Source: Cognatundibacterium crateris
GTDB lineage: Bacteria > Pseudomonadota > Gammaproteobacteria > Burkholderiales > Burkholderiaceae_D
Direction: 5' to 3'
Assembly: GCF_010078235.1 (NCBI RefSeq)
Contig: NZ_JAABOS010000003.1
Coordinates: forward strand, 310,001-374,000
DNA: 64,000 nt
Shown here: one piece after another, positions 37,129 through 46,103 of the stretch
How the letters are laid out: every line of letters begins with the position of its first letter
Position numbering within the stretch: the stretch's first letter is position 1
Made by a program: the position numbers and the translations under genes
Notes under the pieces: model-generated
What the model saw: the letters and a program-made list of their open reading frames with translations, nothing else
What the model was told of the DNA's origin: nothing
The model's database searches: none

Positions 37129-37300
37129 GAGCTCTCTTTTTCTTCAGGTACGTGGCACAACATGGTGATGATTGCACGTGAGCATACAACGAATCCAGTC
37201 CGGTTTGGACGACAGATTTTAAAAGTAGTTCGTCGCAGAAATGTATGGCTATGTTGCGCTTTGTATCGTCTGCCTACGCCTGACTATGTGTGGCTGCACT

Positions 37301-37342
37301 AAAAAGAAAAAGCCCCGCCGGAATGGGATTCCTGTGCGGGGC
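37301..37342 (-). terminator. Rho-independent terminator after the DUF2076 gene
   Basis: Stem GCCCCGC 37312-37318 with GCGGGGC 37336-37342. Read on the minus strand it is followed by a T-rich run (CTTTTTCTTTTT). It lies 20 bp past the DUF2076 stop. Confidence 0.85.
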
Positions 37343-37362
37343 CGGACTGAGCTGTGGGTGTT

Positions 37363-38073
37363 TCAGATCAGATCCATGTCACTGCTGTCTAAACCTGCGC
37401 TGTCGTCCAGTGACTGTACGCTGTCCTGATCCAGACTCTCCAGTGGTGAACTGAGCGGCTGATTCTGATCGAAATAGCCAGGTTGTAGTCCGCCATCGTT
37501 ATTGCTCAGACTGGCGGCACCGGATGGGGCGGAAGCCAGCCCCTGTTGAGCCGTGCCGCCCATCATATGACTGATACCCTGATACAGAAAGGCACCGGCT
37601 GCTACGCCAGCCGCTGTTGCTGCGACTGTGCCCAACATCGAACCGGACTGACCGAACAGGCCAGAACCCGCTGCCGGAGCGGGATTCCAGGCTGGAGTGG
37701 ATGGCGTCGCAGGTGGATAAGAGCTTGCCGCCATGGCGGATGTCGCTGCCGGGCGCGTCACTGCGCTATTCCCCCAGCCTGTATTGCCTGCATCCAGAAA
37801 ACGCGGTGATGTCTGGCTATTGGTCTGTTGATTCAATTGATTGAGTGCTTTTTGCTCACGTAAATCCGCTTGTAATGCGGCGATCTGGCTGTTAGCGTCT
37901 GCCAGCGCCTGTTCCAGCAGCAATGCACGCTGCACCAGCAGATAACTGGCGTGCTGTTGTTTGCTGACCGCCTGCTGTATCAGTGTTTGTGCCTGCGGGT
38001 CGGGGTTCACAGCGCTGACCTGAACTAACTGGTCCAGAAAATTCTGCAATACCTGGGTTTCTTGTGGGGACAT
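37363..38073 (-). CDS. DUF2076 family protein
   Basis: 236 residues. The N-terminal helical part 'MSPQETQVLQNFLDQLVQV' plus a coiled coil about 60-95 and a Gly/Ala-rich hydrophobic stretch ('LGTVAATAAGVAAGAFLYQG') are the DUF2076 pattern. The tail is acidic and disordered. These proteins are thought to be periplasmic ligand-binding or membrane-associated; not proven. Confidence 0.82.
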   Translation of the reverse strand: MSPQETQVLQNFLDQLVQVSAVNPDPQAQTLIQQAVSKQQHASYLLVQRALLLEQALADANSQIAALQADLREQKALNQLNQQTNSQTSPRFLDAGNTGWGNSAVTRPAATSAMAASSYPPATPSTPAWNPAPAAGSGLFGQSGSMLGTVAATAAGVAAGAFLYQGISHMMGGTAQQGLASAPSGAASLSNNDGGLQPGYFDQNQPLSSPLESLDQDSVQSLDDSAGLDSSDMDLI

Positions 38074-38128
38074 GATGGACTCCTGAGGAAGACAGTACTT
38101 CCCCTATGTGGTCATGTCTGCGCTGATT

Positions 38129-38787
38129 TCAATGCTCTGCCAGCGCGCGCCGGTATTGTATGGCTTCGGCGATATGGGGTGGTTGTATCAGCTCACTGCC
38201 AGCCAGATCAGCGATGGTGCGTGCCAGTTTGAGCACGCGGTGGTAGGCGCGGGCTGACCAGCTGAACTTTTGCATGGCTTGCTGCAGCAGTGCTTCGCCG
38301 CGCTGGTCAGCGCGGCAATAGGTGTCGATGGCACGGGTATTGAGGAAGCTATTGGCATAGCCCTGGCGCTGCAATTGACGTGCAAACGCGGCCTCCACCC
38401 GCGCATGGATGGCGGCACTGGGTTCGCCATCGGCCTGACGGGTTAAATCTGCCTGGGGCAGTGCCCCAACCTGAATCTGCACATCGATACGGTCTGCCAG
38501 CGGGCCGGAAATCTTGCCCTGATAACGCGCGATCAGATCCGGCGAACAGCGACATTTACCATTCGGATGACCCAGATAGCCGCAGGGACAGGGATTCATT
38601 GCGGCGATCAGTTGAAACGCCGCCGGGAATTCTGCCTGACGCGCTGCGCGTGAAATATGAATGCGACCTGACTCCATCGGTTCGCGCAGGACTTCTAATA
38701 CCTTGCGGTCAAACTCAGGCAATTCATCCAGAAACAGCACGCCACGATGGGCCAGTGAAATCTCACCTGGTCGCGGTGTGCTGCCAC
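38129..38787 (-). pseudogene. comM: comM (YifB-type Mg-chelatase-like AAA+), 3' half only; split by the transposon
   Basis: About 219 residues matching the C-terminal half of ComM: 'GSTPRPGEISLAHRGVLFLD' (Walker B region), 'AAMNPCPCGYLGHPNGKCRC', 'ISGPLADRIDVQIQV' and the C-terminal 'SWSARAYHRVLKLARTIADL'. Full ComM is about 500 residues; Walker A and the N-terminal Lon-like part are missing. Upstream of the GGCAGC codons the frame passes into AT-rich transposon-end DNA, which happens to provide an ATG at 38818. ComM is the branch-migration helicase that helps integrate DNA in natural transformation, so this strain should be impaired in that. Insertion here matches AbaR/Tn6022-type targeting of comM. 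Confidence 0.9.
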
Positions 38788-39015
38788 TGGTCAAATTATC
38801 GCTATTTAAGAATTTCACAAAATTACTTAAGAAAATTACCCAGTTTTTGGGAGATATTTTCTAAATTGCTATTAAGTCTAGTTGGTCACGCTAAATTGTC
38901 CGCTGGGTCGCAGGCCCGTGTCCGGAGAACTGGCAGAACAAAACATGAAGATCAACTGTATCCGAATCTCGTATGTCCCGAACTACGCTCATTACAAAAA
39001 TAATAGCGACAATTT
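38788..39015. repeat. Transposon end with repeated TnsB-site-like motifs
   Basis: AAATTATCGCTATTTAAG at 38793-38810, a shortened AAATTGCTATTAAG at 38863-38876, weaker relatives at about 38819 and 38892, and an inverted AATAGCGACAATTT at 39002-39015. Clusters of about 20-bp repeats at element tips are how TnsB recognises Tn7-like ends. The first bases TG of the presumed tip fit the 5'-TG rule of this superfamily. Confidence 0.55.
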
Positions 39016-39279
39016 GCACGCTTCTGGCAAGAGCTTGCACATTAAGGTGTTATTTACCAACGATACAAAAGTGTTAAATGTTATTTAATAATTTATTGCA
39101 ATGATTTGTATTTTCCCCTTCCTTGCACCATGGCTCAGTTGCTTGCACAGTGCATGGAAGGGGCATCGTACAGGTCCTTCCGATCGGTTCTTGCTTAGAA
39201 AATCTGCGGAAGTCATGATATGCATGGTGTGCGCATTCTGTCAGCTTTTATCATGCTTAACGGGAGATTAGGCTTACAT
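38819..39279. other. 461-bp non-coding stretch inside the transposon tip
   Basis: Beyond the TnsB-like motifs it holds an inverted repeat, CCCCTTCCTTGCAC 39115-39128 with GTGCATGGAAGGGG 39150-39163 (one mismatch). This lies downstream of the HATPase gene and may end its transcript, though no T run follows. No gene is seen. Confidence 0.5.
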
Positions 39280-41601
39280 CTATTTTCCATCCACGCGCAG
39301 GAGATCGCAACGTACCTCGAAGCGCTTTCTCTCGCCTCCCGAAGGAATGAAGCTACCTTCAATCTCCTCAGGCACAGGAATATAGATAGCGTTCTTCAAT
39401 ACCATCGTCGAAGTCTGATAAGTCTTACCACCGGAATGCTGTGAAATTGAATCGCGCGTTTGCAGGTCGTAGTACAGCCCAAACTCACCCGAGTGGTGTA
39501 GGAAAATGAAGAGGACTTTTTGGCCGCCCCACACAATAGACGTTTTGTGCGGCTGCAAGAAAAAGTCACCCATTTCATTCCGGACCTTTTCAGTAAGCGC
39601 AATGAAGCAGCGATATCCGCGAAGCGCAGGCTGATCACGGGGAATTGTTAGTAGCTTCATAGAACTTGATACATCTGTTCGCATAATAGCTGGCAATGCC
39701 TCCAGTGTAGCGATCTCGTCATCGCTGATATTCCGCATCGCTTCTTCATTTCGGACAACATCTGGAACAACATCGGCCACTTGGCCTGCAGTTCCAGCTT
39801 CGACAACTTGAATGGAGCTGCGAACCGCCGATTTAGATTGGTTCACCGCTTCGCTAAGTGAAATCTTGCCTTCAGCATAATTGCTCCAAATCAGCGACAG
39901 ATTCGACGTATCGGTTTCTTCGTACTCAAAGATCTCACGTGGCTTCCGTATTGCCCTCAAAAAAGCTTCAGCGCCTTGTCGTGTGCTACTCGGCACTTTG
40001 TCGGCGACCTTCGGGAAAACTGCGTTACGTACGAAATCTTTTACCATACTTCCAAAAGCACCATATTCAGTGTGGTAAAGGCCAAGAATGGTTGCCACTG
40101 CTGGACCTGCAGGGTCGAGCACAATTTTTGTTGTTTCAATCTTTGACTCCACAAGCATCGTCAGTCCATGAGAGACCGTTCCGAAGATGACATGAGGGCT
40201 GTTTAAGAAATAATCGGTCTCCAAAACTGCCACAATACGAAAAGCCAATGCACTTTGGGCGCTAGTCCACTCTGTTTCCGGTATGAGCTTATCAATTCGA
40301 GGAGCATTGTCGACGGTCTGTACTTTGCAGTATCGCTGTAGGTAATTCAATTCACATTGCTTACGTGGGTTGTTCCTCGCAAGTATAAGAAGAGGCTTAT
40401 CGTCAGTGGAAAAGCTAGCAATAATTGTTTGGTCGGCACCGTCATACACTGGCATTGGAGCGGTCACAGTCCTTGCTTTGATTTCCTCAAGCGGTTCCCG
40501 TTCTCCGGGGTGCATGGAAATTTTGAGTTGGCCACAAAGTTCATAGCGCCCATGCGCGCACACCCATTGCATGAAGGGTGTGCTGGAATCAGCCTCGGGA
40601 CGAGTTGCCAACAGAAGCGAAATGTAGGCATCAATTTCGGTGATCACATTTTGTAGAAGTTGCATGCTGTCAGTGGTCAGTGCCTCTCGTCCAGCAGTAG
40701 GCTGGAAACCTTGTATATCTGCAACTCCACCGAACTGGTAGCTAGATCCGACGGAAACTGTAGCGAGTCCGAAGCCGCTTCGGAATGTCCTTATGGTAGG
40801 AACGCCACTGCGGAGTAACAGCCGACCACTCAATGGAGTGTCGTTCCATCTCATGTTATTAGTAATTAAACTAATATCAGCGTTATTCGAGAGTCTAAGT
40901 TCAAGGTCTGCGACAAAGCGTGGGCCAATTTGCACTCCGATTTTCTCTTCACTCCATGCGACGCTAACAGGTGGTACCAGATTGGCTATTTGCTGCCCAC
41001 TTACGCACTCACCGTTTACGGTCACTCGCGTCTCCAGTAGTGCAACGAACTCGGCAACGTAAGCCTTCACTTGATTTATATCCAAGGGTGTACCAGGGAT
41101 GATGCTCGCAACAATTTCAGTTCCTGGGCGACCGGTTGATGGAAGCCCTTCTGTGGCGATACAGTCCTGATTGAAAACAAGCTCGTCACGTTTTGCAACG
41201 CATCGTGTTCGCTCTCCAGTAATCGCGCTTTCCGTAGTCACTTCCAGCGTATCTGCGATACCAAAGTTCGCCATTGCGCCAATCCCGAATGTCCCAACAA
41301 CGCCGGCTTGACGTGCTTCTTCTGTATTCTTGCTGCTGCTACCCGCTTGCCAAAAATGACGCGCGAGATCGTCCGGAGTCATCCCGATTCCATTGTCGCG
41401 AACCATCACTCGCTGCGGTGTCACTTCAATCTCAATAAGAGGCTCATACTGTTGGTCGCGGTACTTGCGAAGCAATGTTGCATCGAACGCGTTCTGTGTA
41501 TTTTCACGCAACAATGCAAGCGGCGACTGATAAATCTGCTTAGCCAGAAGCTCCAGTACACGCGATGTGTCAACAGCGAATGGAATGAATGCAGTGCTCA
41601 A
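39280..41601 (-). CDS. Hsp90/GHKL-type ATPase protein, candidate defence component
   Basis: 773 residues. The N-terminal 200 residues form a Bergerat ATP-binding fold: N-box 'LALLRENTQNAFDATLLRK', G1 'VRDNGIGMTPDDLARHFW', G2 'VVGTFGIGAMANFG', and a conserved Thr/Gly region 'GRPGTEIVAS'. The middle and C-terminal regions are not recognised and have no transmembrane helix. The stop/start overlap (ATGA) with the upstream metallophosphoesterase gene indicates an obligate two-gene operon. HtpG-like ATPases in defence islands are thought to act as sensors or chaperones for an effector; here the partner phosphoesterase would be the effector (inference). No named system matches that I can recall. Confidence 0.8.
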   Translation of the reverse strand: MSTAFIPFAVDTSRVLELLAKQIYQSPLALLRENTQNAFDATLLRKYRDQQYEPLIEIEVTPQRVMVRDNGIGMTPDDLARHFWQAGSSSKNTEEARQAGVVGTFGIGAMANFGIADTLEVTTESAITGERTRCVAKRDELVFNQDCIATEGLPSTGRPGTEIVASIIPGTPLDINQVKAYVAEFVALLETRVTVNGECVSGQQIANLVPPVSVAWSEEKIGVQIGPRFVADLELRLSNNADISLITNNMRWNDTPLSGRLLLRSGVPTIRTFRSGFGLATVSVGSSYQFGGVADIQGFQPTAGREALTTDSMQLLQNVITEIDAYISLLLATRPEADSSTPFMQWVCAHGRYELCGQLKISMHPGEREPLEEIKARTVTAPMPVYDGADQTIIASFSTDDKPLLILARNNPRKQCELNYLQRYCKVQTVDNAPRIDKLIPETEWTSAQSALAFRIVAVLETDYFLNSPHVIFGTVSHGLTMLVESKIETTKIVLDPAGPAVATILGLYHTEYGAFGSMVKDFVRNAVFPKVADKVPSSTRQGAEAFLRAIRKPREIFEYEETDTSNLSLIWSNYAEGKISLSEAVNQSKSAVRSSIQVVEAGTAGQVADVVPDVVRNEEAMRNISDDEIATLEALPAIMRTDVSSSMKLLTIPRDQPALRGYRCFIALTEKVRNEMGDFFLQPHKTSIVWGGQKVLFIFLHHSGEFGLYYDLQTRDSISQHSGGKTYQTSTMVLKNAIYIPVPEEIEGSFIPSGGERKRFEVRCDLLRVDGK

Positions 41602-43070
41602 TTACTTCTCCTCATTATCTTTTTAAAGTCAAGTTTTGACCATAGGCTATTCTGGGTGCCGACATCAATCCCGAATTCATTGGCTCTGCTTAGTAGTGCC
41701 TCAGCTTCACTCAGCATATTTGCAGAAAAATAAGCACCGATAAGTACAACAAATTCGTCAATACTTTGTGGTGGCTGTAAGAGTGAGATTAACTTTTCCG
41801 TTTGAGAGCTTTTTTGCGCCGCCTCGATGAACAATTTTCGTGCGTAACCCTCGATGTCCGCTCCAAGAGATTCTAGGAGCTCCAGCGCCGTATCCACGTT
41901 ACCTTCTTGCAGCGCTTTTTCTGCCCTCAGAACTGTCGTTGCTGCAAAACTACGGTGGTCCAGGGGGGCGGCCCCAGCACGTCCGGCCGGCAAACTCCAG
42001 CGCAGCTTTGAAAAGCCATCAACTCGAAATACACCACGGCCGCATCGGCCAAAATGGTTGCCTTGCGTCATTTCCCGCACGTGTATTCGAGCGCTAGTAT
42101 AGGAGTCGTCAATCACTACAATATTGTATTCGCGGTTTGTCCCTTGAGGAAGCTCGCGCGAGCCAGCGCAAAGGGATCCTGCGCTGGAAATCGCCATAGA
42201 TAACTCGTCAGGAAGATGGATCGAATATGCGCTAGCGTCTGCCTGATGTTGGTGTCCATGAAACCCTAGCCTGAAACCACACCCCACCATCTCTTGTACC
42301 GCCACGATATCCATATAGTCGTCGCCGTGTGGCGGTCCTTGGAAACTATGATGCCACGCCGCCATGCGTAAGATTGGTTGTTGTGGAAGGTCGCGAATAC
42401 TTAGAGAACATGCTCCTAGCACGCCACGTTTTATGGCACCTTGACGACAAAAGCAATCGTTGCCATGCACCGACTCGAGTGCTGCTATGACGATTCGCCC
42501 GCCATCGAGCTCAAATAAATTAAAACCGCGCTCCCTGTCGATAGGATGTTTGAGATCAACGCCCTCATAGAATCGTTCAACGAATGTCCAGTAGGAATCT
42601 AAGCGTTTCTTGTAAATGTTAGAATCATTAATATCGAAGATCGTTCGAGATGACCAGTCCCAACGTAGGTTGTTGGAAGCCTTAAATAGCTCTGCATAGG
42701 CTTTGATTGGTGGCTCCTCTGGGTCAAGCTCCCTCATAGCATCTCGCGCAGTGTTCCAACACACATCGTGATTACCTGGAACAATTACAATGCGGCTACG
42801 ATCCCCACCAAAAAAACGCTCGGCCACTGAGCACAGGAACTCATATGCGACATCGTACTGCTGTGCCAGTTCGTTAGCGTAATTTGGAGTACCAAGCTTC
42901 ACGCCTTGGATAATGTCGCCACTGATGATCGCTGCATCCGGTTTTGGAACCTCAGGTTTTTCAACAATGTATCGATCTAGGTCGGCAAGCAGCGCATCAA
43001 TTAAGGATGTATTTTCAATTGGATCGTGTGGCGATCTATGTAAGTCTGATAAGTGAAGCAGCGAGAACAC
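41598..43070 (-). CDS. Calcineurin-like metallophosphoesterase with C-terminal helical extension
   Basis: 490 residues. All metallophosphoesterase motifs are present: 'LLHLSDLHRSP', 'AAIISGDIIQG', 'IVIVPGNHDVCW', 'MAAWHHSF', 'LGFHGHQHQAD'. The catalytic part covers about 1-330. Residues about 365-485 are helical with a TPR-like look ('ALQEGNVDTALELLESLGAD', 'AYFSANMLSEAEALLSRAN'). Substrate could be nucleic acid or nucleotide. It overlaps the HATPase start by 4 bp and is the first gene of that operon, divergent from tnsA. Confidence 0.85.
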   Translation of the reverse strand: MFSLLHLSDLHRSPHDPIENTSLIDALLADLDRYIVEKPEVPKPDAAIISGDIIQGVKLGTPNYANELAQQYDVAYEFLCSVAERFFGGDRSRIVIVPGNHDVCWNTARDAMRELDPEEPPIKAYAELFKASNNLRWDWSSRTIFDINDSNIYKKRLDSYWTFVERFYEGVDLKHPIDRERGFNLFELDGGRIVIAALESVHGNDCFCRQGAIKRGVLGACSLSIRDLPQQPILRMAAWHHSFQGPPHGDDYMDIVAVQEMVGCGFRLGFHGHQHQADASAYSIHLPDELSMAISSAGSLCAGSRELPQGTNREYNIVVIDDSYTSARIHVREMTQGNHFGRCGRGVFRVDGFSKLRWSLPAGRAGAAPLDHRSFAATTVLRAEKALQEGNVDTALELLESLGADIEGYARKLFIEAAQKSSQTEKLISLLQPPQSIDEFVVLIGAYFSANMLSEAEALLSRANEFGIDVGTQNSLWSKLDFKKIMRRSN

Positions 43071-43399
43071 GTTAACCTCGAAGAATTAAAGCCGCCCAAT
43101 AGAAGGGGAGGAGCTCTGAATTTTTAAATTTTATCGTAATATTAACATGTGGTCGCACAGGTGACCTCGAAATAACATAGTTTTCAACCTCATTTCGATG
43201 GTGCTAATTTCTGTTCTTTGAGTTCGTGTCAAACCACTGCAGCACAGGAAACTGGCTCCAATATAATGCGCAGCTAACGTGCACCAGTATTTAAGATTGT
43301 TCACCTATGACCCCAGAGGCCCTTGACCGAAAAATCAGATCATCGCTTTCGCCTTTCTTATCGATTCGAAGACTTTGCCTATTTATAGGAGTACGATGA
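43071..43399. other. 329-bp divergent intergenic region (metallophosphoesterase / tnsA)
   Basis: AT-rich around 43120-43150, including AAATTTTATCGTAATATTAA, which faintly resembles the TnsB-site motif. A 30-codon open frame (43307-43399) stops immediately before the tnsA ATG and contains its AGGAG ribosome-binding site; it lacks a ribosome-binding site of its own. The region must contain both promoters. Confidence 0.4.
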
Positions 43400-44107
43400 A
43401 TGCCAACCCGAAAAATCACCCGAAGCCCCGTCAAAGTCACTGGCACTACCCCGGATGACCAGCAATTCGAGTCGACGCTAGAAGAAGATTTTCTGGTACT
43501 GATGCGTTTCAACCGCCTGGTCGACAGCGAGCGAATAGAGACGCAGTCGGTCAAGGTAGATTGGCAAGACGACGCTGGCAAGATGCGCACCTATACCCCC
43601 GACGTGCTGGTTCATTTCCGCAAGGATCTGACCGAATCCAGGGATCTGCCCTCAAGGCTATGCGAGATCAAACCGAACCTCGATGAGGACAACAAGAAAG
43701 ATCGCCCCTATCCTCCTCGCACCGAAAATGCAGCAGAAAATAAACTCAAATGGGCCGCCGCCTCGCGCCTTGCGGCGATGCGCGGCTGGGAATTTTCCAT
43801 CGTGTACGAGCGCGAGATACGTACGCCCTATCTCGACAATGCCAAGTTCCTGATGCGCTACCTGGAGCACACTCCTGCCAGCCAGATCGACGCTCAAATG
43901 CTGGCTTGCCTGACGCAGGAGGGGCCGATCAGTCTGGAGGAATTTATCAAAAAATTTGCCAAAAATTTGGAATCTCGCGCTAAAATATTTCCGAATTGCT
44001 ATCGACTGATTGCAACTCAACAGATCCATGTCGATTTAACGAAGCGCCTTACTTTACAGACGATCCTGACTTCAATTGATGCAGGTAACCAGCCTCCCTC
44101 TTCGTGA
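43400..44107 (+). CDS. tnsA: TnsA-like transposon endonuclease
   Basis: 235 residues from the ATG at 43400 (AGGAG eight bases upstream). PD-(D/E)xK nuclease core: Glu in 'FESTLEEDFLVLMRF', Asp in 'YTPDVLVHF', then 'LCEIKPNLDED'. A C-terminal helical part (about 150-235) resembles the TnsA winged-helix region that contacts TnsC. It nicks the 5' ends of the transposon so that, with TnsB, transposition is cut-and-paste. It overlaps tnsB by 29 bp. Confidence 0.88.
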   Translation: MPTRKITRSPVKVTGTTPDDQQFESTLEEDFLVLMRFNRLVDSERIETQSVKVDWQDDAGKMRTYTPDVLVHFRKDLTESRDLPSRLCEIKPNLDEDNKKDRPYPPRTENAAENKLKWAAASRLAAMRGWEFSIVYEREIRTPYLDNAKFLMRYLEHTPASQIDAQMLACLTQEGPISLEEFIKKFAKNLESRAKIFPNCYRLIATQQIHVDLTKRLTLQTILTSIDAGNQPPSS

Positions 44108-46103
44108 AGGTTCCATAGTCAACTGCGCAGACGCGCAGTGGCGCATCGTCTGGATTGAAGGATTCGACAGGGTTCTGGCGGAGCGCGTGGTGGACAGCCA
44201 CAGGGAATATTTGGCGATCCCTGACCTGAAAGTGGTCGAATGGAATGCCAATTCCCTGGCCAAAACGCTTGACACTGAGCCATCACCTCCAACCTCGCTG
44301 GCAACCAGCATATATGCAGTCCGCCTCAAGCAGCGTCAAGTACGAGCCCAACCAGTCGAACGTGATCTGTCGGATACGCAAAAGCAAGATAGCGTAACGA
44401 CCTCTGATGAATTCCAGTTCGCGCAAATGGTGCTTGCTGCACGACGGCAAGACAGGCGTAAGCTGATCGCCGAGATGGCCGAGCGATTCGGCTACAGCAC
44501 GCCAAGCGTCTATCGTCGGCTTAAGATCCTCAAGCAACACAACAGCGCTGACGCTCTGCACCGCGCCGTGCGTTCCGATGCCGGTGTCAAACGGTTGTCC
44601 AAGGAAGTGCTTGATCTAGCGGAGGAATATCTGAGGAGGTATCGTTTCATCGAAACACCCAAGTCGATGAGGGATGTCATTGAGCTCCTCAATGGAAAAT
44701 GCCGGGAGCTCGGTTTGCCGGAAATTAGCCAGTCGACCGTTTACAGCATCGAGCAACGCACCCCACTCAAAAAGCGCCTACAGTTTCAAGGCCGCAAGAA
44801 CCAGGTGCGCGACCAGTATCGGCCCAAGGCCGGCCATCTACCAGGCAACGACTACCCTCTTGCGATTGTTCAGGTCGACCACACACCCTGCCAAATTTGT
44901 TTTGTCGACGAGATTGATCGCCAGCCGATCGGCGACGCTTGGCTAACCATCGTGATTGATACGTATAGCCGAATGATCCTGGGTTACTACGTGACATTTG
45001 AGGCACCGTCCACGTTGTCGACTAGCATGGCATTGGCACACGCCTTTCTTCCGAAAGAAAAATACTTGCGTGACCTGGGTATCTCCGGAGAATGGCCTTG
45101 CTGGGGTTTCCCAGACCTCATTCACGTCGACAATGGTGGAGATTTGAATGGCCGCATGATGCATGGTGCTAGGCGAAAATATCGTTTTAATATTCGCAAT
45201 CGGCCGGTCGGCGGTCCCAACTTTGGCGGCCACGTCGAAAGCGCGTTCCGTACTTTCATGTTCGAGATCAAGAGCTTGCCCGGCACCAAATTCTCTAATC
45301 CTACCGAACGGGCGGAATACGACTCCGAGGGGCGGGCAGTCATGACACTGGCGGAATTTGACCGTCTTTTCGCGGACTTCCTCGTTAATGACTATCACCT
45401 GGATGAACATTCTGGGGATGGCATGAACAAGATGACGCCTTTGCAGCGCTGGCGTAAGGGGATTTTTGAAGGTGACGTCATGCCGCCTAGAGGATTGCCT
45501 GAGCGACCCGTCGACGAATTATCCCTGCGGCTGTCCCTGATGCCATTCGAGATGCGCACCGTACGCCAAGGGCAAGTCAAAATCCTAGGCGAGGAGTACT
45601 ACAGCGGGGCTCTGACGCTCCTGAGCGACAGCATCGACCTCACCAAGCCGCTATCGGATCGCAAGTTTGAGGTGCACTACGATCCGCGCAACATATCAAA
45701 GGTTTGGCTCTACGACGATACTTCGTCCGCCTATATAGAGGTACCGTTTGCCGATCTGCGCAAGTCCCCTATCAGTAAATGGGAAAACGACGCGCGCAAG
45801 CGCCGGCGCGGTAACCCAGCGGAGGAATTCAAGGAAGAGCGCTATCAGAGCAAGATCCGTCGACTGGAAATGGTGGAAGAATCGGCGAAGAAGACCAAAC
45901 AGACCCGGCGCGAAACTGAAAAAGCCGCTCGTCGCGAACGAACTGCCCTAGTACAGCCTCCTCCGGTGCCGAAGCCGTCGGCCACCACCACGGTCAAAAA
46001 GCAAGGGCTTGATCCAACACGCCTGGCTAGGTTGAAAAATTTGGTTAGGGAGGCACCAATTCCAAACGACATAATAGAGGGGACACATAAAGATGACACG
46101 TGA
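44079..46103 (+). CDS. tnsB: TnsB/TniA-like DDE transposase
   Basis: 674 residues from the ATG at 44079. The N-terminal part carries helix-turn-helix DNA-binding segments ('MAERFGYSTPSVYRRLKIL'). The RNase H-fold core has the DDE triad: Asp in 'IVQVDHTPCQI', Asp in 'LIHVDNGGDLNG', Glu in 'NFGGHVESAFRTF'. A Mu-transposase-like beta domain follows, then a Lys/Arg-rich tail (about 565-640) typical of the TnsC-interacting region. It binds the transposon ends and joins the 3' ends to the target. Its end overlaps tnsC by 11 bp. Confidence 0.93.
   Translation: MQVTSLPLREGSIVNCADAQWRIVWIEGFDRVLAERVVDSHREYLAIPDLKVVEWNANSLAKTLDTEPSPPTSLATSIYAVRLKQRQVRAQPVERDLSDTQKQDSVTTSDEFQFAQMVLAARRQDRRKLIAEMAERFGYSTPSVYRRLKILKQHNSADALHRAVRSDAGVKRLSKEVLDLAEEYLRRYRFIETPKSMRDVIELLNGKCRELGLPEISQSTVYSIEQRTPLKKRLQFQGRKNQVRDQYRPKAGHLPGNDYPLAIVQVDHTPCQICFVDEIDRQPIGDAWLTIVIDTYSRMILGYYVTFEAPSTLSTSMALAHAFLPKEKYLRDLGISGEWPCWGFPDLIHVDNGGDLNGRMMHGARRKYRFNIRNRPVGGPNFGGHVESAFRTFMFEIKSLPGTKFSNPTERAEYDSEGRAVMTLAEFDRLFADFLVNDYHLDEHSGDGMNKMTPLQRWRKGIFEGDVMPPRGLPERPVDELSLRLSLMPFEMRTVRQGQVKILGEEYYSGALTLLSDSIDLTKPLSDRKFEVHYDPRNISKVWLYDDTSSAYIEVPFADLRKSPISKWENDARKRRRGNPAEEFKEERYQSKIRRLEMVEESAKKTKQTRRETEKAARRERTALVQPPPVPKPSATTTVKKQGLDPTRLARLKNLVREAPIPNDIIEGTHKDDT

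Noticed and set aside
38882-39088. 68-residue + strand frame in the transposon tip
   Set aside because: It lies across the TnsB-like motifs, has biased composition and no ribosome-binding site.
38818-39280. A separate insertion sequence between comM and the HATPase gene
   Set aside because: No transposase or terminal inverted repeats; the region is better explained as the transposon end.
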